This document shows, piece by piece, positions 1-9,098 of a stretch of DNA of 64,000 nt (position 1 is its first letter; every line of letters starts with the position of its first letter). The notes under the pieces were generated by a model. That model saw only the letters and a list, made by a program, of their open reading frames with translations. It did not search any database and had not been told where the DNA came from. Source of the stretch: Zhengella mangrovi (lineage in GTDB: Bacteria > Pseudomonadota > Alphaproteobacteria > Rhizobiales > Rhizobiaceae); the NCBI RefSeq assembly GCF_002727065.1, contig NZ_PDVP01000002.1, positions 310,001 through 374,000 of the forward strand, in the 5' to 3' direction. The translations under genes were made by a program, and so were the position numbers.

Positions 1-934
1 TCGGCGCTGCGAGCGGAAGGCCAAGGCGCGGCAAGGCGTCCATCAGCAGGGTCCGGCTTTCACCGTAGCGCGCCTTGACCTGCTCGAGGTCCGCCGTGGC
101 GTTGAAGGCTTCCACGGCCGCGATCTGCGACAGTTCGGGAGCCGAAATGTAGAGGCTCTGCCCGATCCGCTCGATGGGCCGGACCAGGGCTTCGGGCAGG
201 ACCATCCAGCCGATCCGCCAGCCGGTCATGCAGTAGTATTTCGAGAAGGAATTGATGATCGTGATGTCGTTGTCGAGCGCCAGCGCCGTGGTGTCGTGAC
301 CGCTGAAGTTCAGCCGGTGATAGATCTCGTCGGAAATCAGCGTGATCGAGCGTTCGCGGGCCAGGTCGGCGATGGCCGCGAGTTCCGCGTCGGGGATGAC
401 CGCACCGGTGGGATTGGCCGGGCTGGCGAAGAGCACACCGGCAAGCGGCGCCGCGGCATGGGCCGCCGCGACCTGCCCGGCCTTCAGGTAGCCGTCGGCA
501 TCAAGCGGGATCTCGACGACCTCCAGCCCGAGCGCCTTGAGGATATTGCGATAGGCGGGATAGCCCGGCGCGGTGATCGCAACGCGGTCGCCGGGGTCGA
601 ACATGGCCAGGAAGGCCAGGTTGAAAGCCGCCGACGATCCGGTCGTCACGGCGATCCGCGAGGGCGAAACGTCTACACCGTAGTGGTCCGCGTAGTGGCC
701 GGCGATCGCCTCGCGCAGGCTCTTCAGCCCGAGGGCGTCGGTGTAGCCGATGCGGCCGTCGGCCAGGGCACGGATCGCCGCCTCGCGCACGGCCCGTGGC
801 GCCGGATCACCGGGCTGGCCGACCGCCATGGAGATGACCGGCTGGCCGGCCGCCTTCATGCGGTTGGCCTCGGCCAGGACATCCATGGCGTGAAAGGGTT
901 CCACCGCGCTTCGCCGCGAAACGTGAAGGGTCAT
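1..934 (-). CDS. Pyridoxal-phosphate aminotransferase (class I/II), truncated by the window edge
   Basis: Fold-type I PLP aminotransferase of the aspartate-aminotransferase superfamily. Reading the minus strand from the ATG at 934 gives about 311 residues before the window ends, so the C-terminus is missing. Visible family marks are the SPANPTGAV motif, SDEIYHRL (Asp that pairs with the PLP ring nitrogen, then Tyr) and SFSKYYCMTGWRIGW, whose Lys forms the Schiff base. The N-terminus (VGQPGDPAP) also fits. Substrate cannot be told from sequence; aspartate-like or branched-chain specificity are possible. It is divergent from the M48 protease gene and shares its 166-bp upstream region. Confidence 0.88.
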   Translation of the reverse strand, partial: MTLHVSRRSAVEPFHAMDVLAEANRMKAAGQPVISMAVGQPGDPAPRAVREAAIRALADGRIGYTDALGLKSLREAIAGHYADHYGVDVSPSRIAVTTGSSAAFNLAFLAMFDPGDRVAITAPGYPAYRNILKALGLEVVEIPLDADGYLKAGQVAAAHAAAPLAGVLFASPANPTGAVIPDAELAAIADLARERSITLISDEIYHRLNFSGHDTTALALDNDITIINSFSKYYCMTGWRIGWMVLPEALVRPIERIGQSLYISAPELSQIAAVEAFNATADLEQVKARYGESRTLLMDALPRLGLPLAAP

Positions 935-1100
935 GCTCCGGTACTCCCACCTGGCCTCTTGCCCGCATCCGGGGCCGCGCGACATCGCGCCATCCTGTTC
1001 GGCCGCACAAATGCCCGATTGATGTGGCGTTCACAAGTTCATGATTGTAACTGCTTGCGGGTTTTCAGCGGAGGGCCGGTCCTGTAGCAATGGCGATGTC

Positions 1101-2501
1101 ATGACCAAAGCACTTTTCAACAGAGCACCGCTGCGCAGACTGATGAGCAAGGGCGTGGCCGTCCTGGCGGCCGGTGCCATAGCGTCCCTGCAGGCCGTCG
1201 TACCCGTACTGGCGCGCGGCAACGTGCCCGTCGTCCGGGATGCCGAGATCGAGTCCCTGGTGCGTGACTATGCGCGGCCCATCCTGAAGGCCGCCGGCCT
1301 GTCGAAGAAGGGCGTCGAGATCGTTCTCGTCAACGACCGCAGCTTCAACGCCTTCGTCGCCGGCAGGCGCCTGTTCATCAACACCGGCGCGCTGATGACA
1401 GCCGAGACGCCGAACGAGATCATCGGCGTCATCGCCCACGAGGCGGGCCATATCGCCGGCGGGCACCAGGAGCGGCTGCGCCAGCAGCTCGAACGGGCGC
1501 AGACGCTGGCCGTCGTCGGATCGCTGCTCGGCATCGGCGCCATGGCGGCCGGTGCCGCCACCAACAGCCGCGGCCTTGCCGGCGCCGGTTCCGGCATCGC
1601 GCTCGGATCCGGGGAAGCGGCCAAGCGCGGCCTGCTGGCCTACCAGCGCGGCGAAGAGATCACCGCCGACCGCTCCGCCCTGCAATATCTCAATGCGACC
1701 GGGCAGTCGGCGAAGGGCATGATCAAGACCTTCGAACGGTTCGCCAGCGCTCTCGCGCTGACAGGATCGCGGATGGACCCCTACCTGGTCAGCCACCCGA
1801 TGCCACGCGACCGCATCGCGCTGCTGGAAGACCTGGCGAAAAAGAGCAAGTTCTGGAACCGGGAAGACCCGGCGGACCTGCAGGAGCGTCACGACCTGGC
1901 GCGCGTGAAGATCGCCGCCTACACCGAGGGACCGGGCGCGGTGGCCCGCATCGGCCGCTCGCTGCATACCGCCATTGCGGGCGATTACGGCGCGGCGCTC
2001 AACACCTATCTGAACGGCAACCCGCGCGAGGCAGTGAAGCGCGCCGAGGCGCTTGTGAAGAAGCGGCCGCACTATGCCTTCTTCCAGGAACTGCTCGGCG
2101 ATTCCTTCATGAAGGCCAACCGGCCGGCGGAAGCCGCCAATGCCTACGGACGTGCGGCGCGCCTGGCGGGCGGCTCCTCGCTGCTCATGATCGCGCAGGG
2201 GCAGGCCCTGATCGCCACCGGCCGCAAGGACGCGATGCGCCAGGCGATCGACCAGATCCGCAAGGGGCTGACCGCCGATCCGGACAATGCCGGCGCCTAT
2301 CGTTTCCTGGCGCAGGCTTACGGCGTTCTCGGCGACATCGGCGAGGCGGAACTGGCCTCGGCGGAAGGCAATTACCACGCCGGCAACCTGCAGGACGCCC
2401 GCGTGTTCGCCGCCCGGGCACAGCAGAAGCTGAAACGCGGATCGCCGGCCTGGCAACGGGCGCAGGACATCATCGACACGCATCCCAACAAGAAGAAATA
2501 A
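1101..2501 (+). CDS. Secreted M48-family metalloprotease with C-terminal TPR region (BepA/YfgC-like)
   Basis: Periplasmic zinc protease with chaperone-like TPR repeats; the family (E. coli BepA) checks outer-membrane protein assembly. From the ATG at 1101 the protein has 466 residues: a signal peptide over residues 1-39 (hydrophobic core VAVLAAGAIASL, cleavage near VLARG), the zinc motif HEAGH with His113, Glu114 and His117, a Gly/Ala-rich segment, EEITADRSALQYL carrying the third zinc ligand Glu, and TPR-like helices after about residue 290. An in-frame ATG at 1041 would put 20 extra polar residues before the signal peptide and one at 1143 would shorten it; 1101 is preferred. The dsbA-like gene follows after 45 bp, suggesting a shared envelope-quality-control operon. 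Confidence 0.88.
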   Translation: MTKALFNRAPLRRLMSKGVAVLAAGAIASLQAVVPVLARGNVPVVRDAEIESLVRDYARPILKAAGLSKKGVEIVLVNDRSFNAFVAGRRLFINTGALMTAETPNEIIGVIAHEAGHIAGGHQERLRQQLERAQTLAVVGSLLGIGAMAAGAATNSRGLAGAGSGIALGSGEAAKRGLLAYQRGEEITADRSALQYLNATGQSAKGMIKTFERFASALALTGSRMDPYLVSHPMPRDRIALLEDLAKKSKFWNREDPADLQERHDLARVKIAAYTEGPGAVARIGRSLHTAIAGDYGAALNTYLNGNPREAVKRAEALVKKRPHYAFFQELLGDSFMKANRPAEAANAYGRAARLAGGSSLLMIAQGQALIATGRKDAMRQAIDQIRKGLTADPDNAGAYRFLAQAYGVLGDIGEAELASAEGNYHAGNLQDARVFAARAQQKLKRGSPAWQRAQDIIDTHPNKKK

Positions 2502-2546
2502 CACCCCTTGCCGGGATGACCGGCCACACCAGACAAGGACCACAGA

Positions 2547-3335
2547 ATGTTCGCGACCAAGCTTTCCCGCAAGATGATCACCCTGGCCGCCGCTGCCAGC
2601 CTCGGGCTTTCGGCGCTCCTGCCGGTGAGCGCGACGGCCGAGGAGATGACGATTTCCGACGCCAACCGGGCGCAGATCGAAACCATCGTGCGCGAGTACC
2701 TGCTCAAGAACCCGGAGGTGCTGGTGGAAGCGCAGCAGGCGCTGGAGACGAAGCAGGCGGCCGAACAGCGCGACCAGCAGCGCGCCGTGATCGGCGCGGC
2801 CAGCGCCGACCTGTTCGATTCCAAGCATGACGGGCTCGTCGGCAATCCAAAGGGTTCGGTCACCATCGTCGAGTTCTTCGACTACAACTGCGGCTACTGC
2901 AAGCGGGCGCTCTCGGACATGCAGTCGATGGTGGAAGCCGACAAGGACATCCGCTTCGTGATGAAGGAATTCCCCATCCTCGGCGAGGATTCGCACAAGG
3001 CGCATATCGTGTCGCAGGCGCTGATCGCGATCGCGCCCGAGAAGTACGCCGAGTTCCACCAGAAGCTGCTCGGCTCGTCCGGCCGTGCCAACGAGGCCAA
3101 GGCGATCGAGATCGCCACGGGCCTTGGTGTCGACGAGGGCAAGCTGCGCGAGGCGATGAAGGATCCGGAGATCGCCAAGACGTTCCGCAAGACCTACGAA
3201 CTCGCCAACAAGCTTTCGATCACCGGCACGCCGACCTATGTCGTGGGCGACGAGGTCGTTTTCGGCGCGCTTGGCCAGGAGGTTCTGGAAGCCAAGGTGC
3301 AAAACCTGCGGACCTGCAACAGCACCCAGTGCTGA
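2547..3335 (+). CDS. DsbA-family thiol:disulfide oxidoreductase
   Basis: Periplasmic thioredoxin-fold protein that makes or rearranges disulfides in exported proteins. The 262-residue product has a signal peptide (residues 1-31, ending VSATAEE), a helical N-terminal segment, then the thioredoxin domain with the redox motif Cys115-Gly-Tyr-Cys118 in FFDYNCGYCKRAL and a cis-proline loop TGTPTYVV. The layout resembles Com1/ScsC-type proteins rather than classical E. coli DsbA, so isomerase as well as oxidase activity is possible. A second cysteine pair sits at the extreme C-terminus (CNSTQC). It follows the M48 gene on the same strand. Confidence 0.9.
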   Translation: MFATKLSRKMITLAAAASLGLSALLPVSATAEEMTISDANRAQIETIVREYLLKNPEVLVEAQQALETKQAAEQRDQQRAVIGAASADLFDSKHDGLVGNPKGSVTIVEFFDYNCGYCKRALSDMQSMVEADKDIRFVMKEFPILGEDSHKAHIVSQALIAIAPEKYAEFHQKLLGSSGRANEAKAIEIATGLGVDEGKLREAMKDPEIAKTFRKTYELANKLSITGTPTYVVGDEVVFGALGQEVLEAKVQNLRTCNSTQC

Positions 3336-3539
3336 CATTTCCGGGCAGGACCGGCGGCCAATCCCCTGTGGAGAACGAAACTTGGCGCTTGCGGTCTTTT
3401 CGCGAGCGCCTATCCGCTTTATAGAGACGCGCGGTTTGTCAAAAAGGCGTCCGCGCAGCCTGGCGTCCCGGACCGATAGCGGATCGACGGACACCGGCGC
3501 GGTATCGCCCGCTGACAGTTTCAACAAGGACAAATGTGC

Positions 3540-4010
3540 ATGTCTTCGAAAAATCCCGGCATCGACCAGAAGCTCATCCGCGATCTCGCAGAGATCCTGA
3601 ACGACACCAACCTGTCGGAGATCGAGGTCGAGCAGGGTGAATTGCGGGTCCGCGTGTCGCGCCAGCTCATGTCGGCTCCGGCCCAGGCCTACGCGCCGAT
3701 GCCGATGCAGGCAGCCGCTCCGGCGGCGCAACCGGCCGCAGCGCCGGCGGCGGCCGAAAAGCCGGCGGCGGACAACAAGAATGCCGTGCCCTCCCCCATG
3801 GTCGGCACCGTCTACATGGCCCCGGCGCCAGGCGCCAAGGCCTTCATCGAGGTCGGCCAGCAGGTCAAGCAGGGCCAGACCCTGCTGATCGTGGAAGCCA
3901 TGAAGACAATGAACCAGATTCCCTCGCCGCGCGCCGGCACGATCACCGCCATCCTGGTGGAGGATTCCCAGCCGGTGGAATACGGCGAGCCGCTCGTCGT
4001 CATCGAGTAA
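3540..4010 (+). CDS. accB: Acetyl-CoA carboxylase biotin carboxyl carrier protein
   Basis: BCCP carries the biotin that shuttles CO2 from biotin carboxylase (AccC) to the carboxyltransferase in malonyl-CoA synthesis. The 156-residue protein has a short N-terminal region, an Ala/Pro-rich linker at about residues 43-78 and a C-terminal biotinyl domain with VEAMKTMN, whose Lys is biotinylated. The start at 3540 is chosen over the in-frame ATG at 3534 because the AAGGA at 3526-3530 is 9 nt away from the former and only 3 nt from the latter. accC starts 6 bp after the stop. The roughly 200 bp upstream hold no gene. Confidence 0.96.
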   Translation: MSSKNPGIDQKLIRDLAEILNDTNLSEIEVEQGELRVRVSRQLMSAPAQAYAPMPMQAAAPAAQPAAAPAAAEKPAADNKNAVPSPMVGTVYMAPAPGAKAFIEVGQQVKQGQTLLIVEAMKTMNQIPSPRAGTITAILVEDSQPVEYGEPLVVIE

Positions 4011-4016
4011 GCGGCC

Positions 4017-5369
4017 ATGTTCAACAAGATCCTCATTGCCAATCGCGGCGAAATCGCCCTGCGCGTCCTGCGCGCCGCCAAGGAACTGGGCATTTCGACC
4101 GTTGCCGTCCATTCCACGGCGGATGCCGACGCGATGCACGTGCGCCTCGCCGACGAAAGCGTGTGCATCGGCCCGCCGCCATCGCGCGATTCCTATCTCA
4201 ACATCCACCAGATCGTCGCGGCCTGCGAGATCACCGGTGCCGACGCGATCCACCCGGGCTACGGGTTCCTGTCGGAGAACGCGAAGTTCGCCGACATCCT
4301 GGAAGCGCACAACATCACCTTCATCGGACCGAAGGCCGAGCACATCCGGGTGATGGGCGACAAGATCGAGGCCAAGAGGACCGCCAAGCGGCTCGGCATC
4401 CCGGTGGTCCCCGGATCCGACGGCGCGGTGACCGAGGAAGCCGACGCCAAGCGCATTGCGGGAGAGATCGGCTATCCGGTCATCATCAAGGCATCCGCCG
4501 GCGGCGGCGGCCGCGGCATGAAGGTGGCGCGCTCGGAAGAGGACCTGCTGGTCGCACTGCAGACCGCCCAGTCGGAAGCGGGTGCGGCGTTCGGCGATGA
4601 CGCCGTCTACATCGAGAAATACCTCGAGAAGCCCCGGCACATCGAGGTCCAGGTCGTCGGCGACGGGATGGGCAAGGGCGTTCACCTGGGCGAGCGTGAC
4701 TGTTCGCTGCAGCGACGCCACCAGAAGGTCTGGGAAGAGGCGAACTCGCCGGCCCTGAACGAGGAAGCGCGCGAACGGATCGGCTCGATCTGCGCCAACG
4801 CGATCGCGGAACTGGGCTATTCCGGTGCCGGCACGATCGAGTTCCTCTACGAGAACGGCGAATTCTACTTCATCGAGATGAACACCCGCCTGCAGGTGGA
4901 GCACCCGGTGACGGAAGCGATCACCGGCATCGACCTGGTGCACGAGCAGATCCGCGTGGCCTCGGGCGGCGGGCTTTCCGTGACGCAGGACGAGATCCGC
5001 TTCTCCGGCCATGCCATCGAGTGCCGCATCAACGCGGAAGACCCGCTCACCTTCACCCCCTCGCCCGGCGTGATCACCCATTTCCACACCCCGGGCGGTC
5101 TCGGCGTGCGCGTCGATTCAGGCGTCTACTCGGGCTACAAGATCCCGCCCTACTACGACAGCCTGATCGGCAAGCTGATCGTCCATGGCCGCAACCGCGT
5201 GGAATGCATGATGCGCCTGCGCCGCGCGCTCGACGAGTTCGTGGTGGACGGGATCAACAGCACGCTGCCGCTGTTCCAGGACCTGGTGTCGAACCGCGAC
5301 ATCGCCAATGGTGATTATGACATTCACTGGCTCGAGAAATATCTGGCGACCAAGACAGCCGAGGCCTGA
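4017..5369 (+). CDS. accC: Acetyl-CoA carboxylase, biotin carboxylase subunit
   Basis: ATP-dependent carboxylation of the biotin on AccB, first half-reaction of fatty-acid synthesis; cytoplasmic. The 450-residue length is normal for AccC. Visible are the N-terminal biotin-carboxylase fold ([13 protein letters not shown]), the ATP-grasp domain with the glycine-rich loop [11 protein letters not shown], the conserved [20 protein letters not shown], the metal/catalytic [14 protein letters not shown] and the C-terminal biotin-carboxylase domain. It is co-transcribed with accB (6-bp gap) and followed by aat after 27 bp. Confidence 0.97.
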   Translation: MFNKILIANRGEIALRVLRAAKELGISTVAVHSTADADAMHVRLADESVCIGPPPSRDSYLNIHQIVAACEITGADAIHPGYGFLSENAKFADILEAHNITFIGPKAEHIRVMGDKIEAKRTAKRLGIPVVPGSDGAVTEEADAKRIAGEIGYPVIIKASAGGGGRGMKVARSEEDLLVALQTAQSEAGAAFGDDAVYIEKYLEKPRHIEVQVVGDGMGKGVHLGERDCSLQRRHQKVWEEANSPALNEEARERIGSICANAIAELGYSGAGTIEFLYENGEFYFIEMNTRLQVEHPVTEAITGIDLVHEQIRVASGGGLSVTQDEIRFSGHAIECRINAEDPLTFTPSPGVITHFHTPGGLGVRVDSGVYSGYKIPPYYDSLIGKLIVHGRNRVECMMRLRRALDEFVVDGINSTLPLFQDLVSNRDIANGDYDIHWLEKYLATKTAEA

Positions 5370-5396
5370 CAGCGCGGCCGGTGCGCCCGTGACGGC

Positions 5397-6056
5397 ATGA
5401 CCCGGCCGATCGCGCCCGGCCAGGCAATTCCGGCCGACCTGCTGCTGCGGGCCTACGCCACCGGTGTCTTCCCGATGGCGGAGGACGCCGAGGACGAGGA
5501 AGTGTTCTGGGTCCGGCCGGAGGTGCGTGGCGTCATCCCTCTCGACGCGTTCCACGTGCCCAAGAGCCTGAAAAAAGTCATCCGGCAGCACCGGTTCGAG
5601 ATCGCCTATGACAGTGATTTCGAAGGCGTCATCGACGGCTGCGCGGAAGCGACCGGCGACAGGCCCTCAACCTGGATCAACCGGACGATCCGCGAGGCCT
5701 ACGGCACGCTGTTTCGCCGTGGCTACTGCCACACCGTGGAAGCCTGGCGAGACGGCCGTCTCGTCGGCGGGCTCTACGGCGTATCGCTGGGCGCGGCCTT
5801 CTTCGGCGAGAGCATGTTCGCGCGCGAGCGCGACGCGTCCAAGGTCTGTCTCTGGCACCTCGTCGAGCGGCTGAAGCAGCAGGGTTTCCTGCTGCTGGAC
5901 ACGCAGTTCACCACCGAGCACCTGAAGCGGTTCGGCGCTATCGACGTGCCGCGGCGGGCCTACGAGAGGATGCTGTCGGAAGCGATCTCGGCGGACGCGG
6001 ACTTCAACGTGCCCGGCGAGCGCACCACCGATCAAGGCCCGAACGACACACGCTGA
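5397..6056 (+). CDS. aat: Leucyl/phenylalanyl-tRNA--protein transferase
   Basis: Transfers Leu or Phe from its tRNA to N-terminal Arg or Lys of proteins, making N-degrons for ClpS/ClpAP. The 219-residue protein shows the typical N-terminal [13 protein letters not shown] and [13 protein letters not shown], then the GNAT-like domain with the conserved [18 protein letters not shown] block and [16 protein letters not shown]. It closes the accB-accC-aat cluster, an arrangement common in Hyphomicrobiales. The C-terminal ten or so residues are polar and poorly conserved. Confidence 0.96.
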   Translation: MTRPIAPGQAIPADLLLRAYATGVFPMAEDAEDEEVFWVRPEVRGVIPLDAFHVPKSLKKVIRQHRFEIAYDSDFEGVIDGCAEATGDRPSTWINRTIREAYGTLFRRGYCHTVEAWRDGRLVGGLYGVSLGAAFFGESMFARERDASKVCLWHLVERLKQQGFLLLDTQFTTEHLKRFGAIDVPRRAYERMLSEAISADADFNVPGERTTDQGPNDTR

Positions 6057-6230
6057 CCCTATCATCGCTGGCACGGCGTGCCTTGCGCTGCCCGCAGGCC
6101 GCGCCCATTGCCCATGCCCGTCGTCCAACGGCTCGGCCAGGGCTATCCCTCGCCGGCGTCATCTTGCATGACAGTTCAGGATCATCCCCACAGCGGCGGC
6201 GGCAAGGCCGACGATTGCACCATGATCCGC

Positions 6231-6731
6231 CTAGAGGGCATACCTCATGAAATACGCGTGTCCTGGATCGTCCGGCGCGCGGGCGATGTCGACAAAGCCC
6301 ATGCGATCGTAAAGCTGCTTGGCATGAGTGAGGAACTCGGCAGAGTCGAGGCAGGCCTCGTTGTAGCCATCCGTTCGCATCTGCTCGAGCATCCCGGCAA
6401 GGAGTATTCGCCCGATGCCATGGCCCCGGCCGCTCTCCTCGACGAAAAGGCGTTTTACCTCGGCAACGCCCGGCTGCATTTCAAGGTACATCACGCATCC
6501 AACAGGGCGTCCATCAAGGCTTGCAAGCAATATCGCCCCTTTGGGCCGGGCATGAATCTCCGGCAAGTCAGCAAGCGTGCGCGCAAAGCTGACCGGCTCG
6601 AAATAGGCCAGTATTTTTTCCCTCATGCCGGGGAATTCTTTCAGTTGCCAATCCACAAAAGCCCGGCAAAGCGCACGAACAGCTTCGACGTCTTGTTCGG
6701 TTTCAGCGAGGCGCACAGCAACAGACGGCAC
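6231..6731 (-). CDS. GNAT-family N-acetyltransferase
   Basis: Acetyl-CoA-dependent N-acetyltransferase of unknown substrate, 166 residues. The GNAT core is seen in VAEVKRLFVEESGRGHGIGRILLAGML (beta4 followed by the acetyl-CoA pyrophosphate loop R-G-x-G-I-G) and the C-terminal AKQLYDRMGFVDI. Its codon use is visibly more A/T-rich at third positions than the neighbouring aat and NDUFA12 genes, which may mean recent acquisition. It converges on aat. Among many GNAT branches I cannot assign a substrate. Confidence 0.88.
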   Translation of the reverse strand: MPSVAVRLAETEQDVEAVRALCRAFVDWQLKEFPGMREKILAYFEPVSFARTLADLPEIHARPKGAILLASLDGRPVGCVMYLEMQPGVAEVKRLFVEESGRGHGIGRILLAGMLEQMRTDGYNEACLDSAEFLTHAKQLYDRMGFVDIARAPDDPGHAYFMRYAL

Positions 6732-7017
6732 GTTCCCAATCCTCAGATCTGATCATTCATGATGATCCATCGGCACCGGGATGACCAGCGCCGATCGGGA
6801 CATGACCGGACCGGCCGGGCGCGGCCAGCAATCAAACCATAGAGGACCCACCGAAAATCCCCGGCCTCACGTCACACGGCGAGCGTATCGTCACAACGTG
6901 CATGGCAGGTGAACCGGCTCGCGTCGCCCTGGCGCCAGGCCAGATGATCGGTTCAAGCGGTGGAAAGCGCCGTCGCTACCAGCGCAAACATTGGCTTCGG
7001 GCCTGGAGCCCCGCGTT

Positions 7018-7440
7018 TCAGCTGTCCTTGGGCGGCGGAACGTCGGACTGTTCCTTGCAGCCCTTCAGCCAGACGTCGTAGACGGCGTGCTCCACAGCGT
7101 TGAGACCGGGACTTTCGGCGAACATCCAGCCGGTGAAGATGCGGCGGACCTTGCGATCCAGCGTCATCTCGTCAACCTCGACGAAGCTGTCGGTCTTCGG
7201 TTCGTCGCTATTCGGGCGCGAGTAGCAGACCCGCGGCGTGACCAGCAGGGCCCCGAATTGCACTGTCTCGTCAATGTAGACGTCGAAATTGATGATGCGG
7301 CCGGTGATCTTGTCGAGACCGGTGAACTCGGCCACCGGATTGGTCACGCGTTCGCCGGCCGCGCCGGCCGGAAGGGTCGCACCGGAGGTGGCGGCGGCCA
7401 GGGCCGACAGGAAGAAAATGGAAGAAACCCTGAACTTCAT
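7018..7440 (-). CDS. DUF2155-domain periplasmic protein
   Basis: Conserved alphaproteobacterial secreted protein of unknown function. The 140-residue form starting at 7440 has a clean signal peptide (MKFRVSSIFFLSALAAATSG..PAGAAG) and then a compact domain with ITGRIINFDVYIDETVQFGALLVTPRVCYSR and RIFTGWMFAESPGLNAVEHAVYDVWLKGC; the two cysteines could form a disulfide. An in-frame ATG at 7500 would add 20 residues including a basic run before the signal peptide and is less likely. NDUFA12 is upstream on the same strand, the usual pairing in this order. Confidence 0.82.
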   Translation of the reverse strand: MKFRVSSIFFLSALAAATSGATLPAGAAGERVTNPVAEFTGLDKITGRIINFDVYIDETVQFGALLVTPRVCYSRPNSDEPKTDSFVEVDEMTLDRKVRRIFTGWMFAESPGLNAVEHAVYDVWLKGCKEQSDVPPPKDS

Positions 7441-7559
7441 GGCCGGCAACCGGTTCCTGACTGTGACGTAGCGTTTTCGACGGCGCGCCATTGTAGTCAT
7501 GCGACCGTCAAGAAGCCGTTAACCAAGAAATGTGGCGCGAACAGGCCTGGCGGGAAAAA

Positions 7560-7958
7560 TCAGGATCCCGGCGTCCAGGCGTCGTAGTCGCCGGTGACCT
7601 TGGGACGGCTGGCCGCCGTCAGGATGGAGCCATCCGGCCGGTAGGCGCCCGGAGTTCCCGTCAGGTTGGCGTGATGTTCCTTTTCCCAGTCGCGACGGAC
7701 ATAGTTTTCCTTCGTCGGCGGGGTATCGACGCGATGATGCATCCAGCCGTGCCAGCCGGGCGGGATCGCGGACGCCTCGGCGTAGCCGTTGTAGATCACC
7801 CAGCGACGGGTGCGGCCCTCGGAATCCTTCGTCCCCTCGTAGTAGACGTTGCCGAACTGGTCCTCGCCCACCTTGGTGCCGTTGCGCCAGGTGAAGAACC
7901 TGGTGTTCAGCGTGGCGCCATTCCACCAGGTAAAGATGTTGGTGAGAAACTTCAGCAT
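7560..7958 (-). CDS. NADH:ubiquinone oxidoreductase subunit NDUFA12 homolog
   Basis: Alphaproteobacterial counterpart of the mitochondrial complex I supernumerary subunit NDUFA12 (B17.2), which binds the hydrophilic arm of complex I. The 132-residue protein shows the family signature: GTKVGEDQFGNVYYEGTKD, RRWVIYNGYAEASAIPPGWHGWMHH and a C-terminal YDAWTPG. It is encoded away from the nuo operon, as is usual. The gene lies just upstream of the DUF2155 gene on the same strand with a 119-bp gap. Confidence 0.95.
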   Translation of the reverse strand: MLKFLTNIFTWWNGATLNTRFFTWRNGTKVGEDQFGNVYYEGTKDSEGRTRRWVIYNGYAEASAIPPGWHGWMHHRVDTPPTKENYVRRDWEKEHHANLTGTPGAYRPDGSILTAASRPKVTGDYDAWTPGS

Positions 7959-8086
7959 GCCGGACCTCGTCGAGCGGGAGGGATGCGCGGCAACCGGCGC
8001 ATCCGGTATTGCACCGCGTTATGAAGCCCCTGCAGCGGGAAGACAAGGGGCCAATGCAGGTTCAGACAGCAAAAACGCCCGCGCGG

Positions 8087-8551
8087 TCACAGTTTCAGCT
8101 TGAAGCCCTCGTGGCTGCGGGCAAAGCCCAGCCGTTCGTAGAACCGGTGGGCGTCACCTCGCGCCTTGTTGCTCATCAGCTGGACCAGCCGGGCTCCGGC
8201 CCGGCGGCCGTCGCCCACCGCATGGCGCATCATCGCCGCGCCGATCCCCCTGCCCCGCATGGCGGCGTCCGTCTGCACCGCCTCGACGGTCAGCAAGGGG
8301 CGGCCACGGCCCGTCATCGTGGTCGTCAGCGTCGTCTGGAAGGTTCCCACGACCCGGCCGCCGAGTTCCGCCACGTAGAGCTTGTCGCACGGACTGGCCT
8401 CGATCCGGTCGAAGGCGGCAAGGTAGCCTGGCAGCGCTTGCGAATCGGTCGTATCGCCATGGCCGCCGAGCGTGTCGCCGGCGAACAGGGCCACAATGGC
8501 CGGTACGTCGGCGCGGACGGCGGGACGGATGACGAGACCGGCGACCGTCAC
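8087..8551 (-). CDS. GNAT-family N-acetyltransferase, GTG start overlapping the DM13 gene
   Basis: Acetyltransferase of 154 residues starting at a GTG at 8551. The GTG overlaps the TGA of the upstream DM13 gene in a GTGA quartet, which fixes the start and implies translational coupling. The acetyl-CoA loop is VQTDAAMRGRGIGAAMMRHAV, followed by LVQLMSNKARGDAHRFYERLGFARSHEGFKLKL, a typical GNAT C-terminus. In-frame sequence farther upstream lies antisense-free but inside the DM13 gene in another frame and is not part of it. Substrate unknown; coupling to a DM13 protein is unusual. Confidence 0.85.
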   Translation of the reverse strand: MTVAGLVIRPAVRADVPAIVALFAGDTLGGHGDTTDSQALPGYLAAFDRIEASPCDKLYVAELGGRVVGTFQTTLTTTMTGRGRPLLTVEAVQTDAAMRGRGIGAAMMRHAVGDGRRAGARLVQLMSNKARGDAHRFYERLGFARSHEGFKLKL

Positions 8552-9033
8552 TGCGCCGGGCTCAGGGGCGCGGACGAGAACAGCACCCCGAACTGCCGGC
8601 ACCAGACGACGGCCGAGCCATAGGCCGACACGTCCACATCGTCCGGGATGACATAGTTCTGGTCCCCGATATTGCCCTTGAGAGCGCCCAGCGAAACCCA
8701 CTGGCTCGCCTTGACGTCCGCCGAGCTTTTCGGATCGGCTTCCTTGACCAGCCACATTTCCAGGTCCGGGCCGTTGGTCACCTCGAAATCCGACAGGCGC
8801 AACAAGTGGGCGCCGCCGGCCGTACGCAGGATCTGCGCCATCCCCTTTCCGCGGTGCGCGGCGTCAGCATCGTGAAACTGCCCGCTTGCCACCCGGGAAG
8901 TCATCAGTTCAGGCGGCAAGCCCTCGGAGACGACACGGTCGATCCAGAGAGGCGAGAAGAGATACCAGAAGGCATTTCCCGCCACGAAGCCGAGAATGAA
9001 GACGGGAATAGCGATCTTGAGGAACTGTCGCAT
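8548..9033 (-). CDS. Membrane-anchored DM13-domain protein
   Basis: 161 residues with an N-terminal signal anchor (IAIPVFILGFVAGNAFWYLF) and an extracytoplasmic DM13 domain. The domain shows the family pattern GGAHLLRLSDFEVTNGPDLEMWLV, a central NIGDQNYVIPDDVDVSAYGSAVVWC and the conserved C-terminal Cys in WCRQFGVLF. DM13 is proposed in the literature to be a cytochrome-like or DOMON-like redox/electron-transfer domain, but the role in bacteria is not established. It heads a two-gene unit with the overlapping GNAT gene. Confidence 0.85.
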   Translation of the reverse strand: MRQFLKIAIPVFILGFVAGNAFWYLFSPLWIDRVVSEGLPPELMTSRVASGQFHDADAAHRGKGMAQILRTAGGAHLLRLSDFEVTNGPDLEMWLVKEADPKSSADVKASQWVSLGALKGNIGDQNYVIPDDVDVSAYGSAVVWCRQFGVLFSSAPLSPAQ

Positions 9034-9098
9034 GGCATGACCCCCATAGCTGCATGCGTTGGATTACCGCCTGAAAACCAGGAAGGCCGAGCACACAA

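Noticed and set aside
1065-5087. A 1340-codon open frame antisense to the M48, dsbA-like, accB and accC genes
   Set aside because: High GC makes long antisense frames common; it is His/Arg/Gly-rich, shows no domain and lies opposite four well-supported genes.
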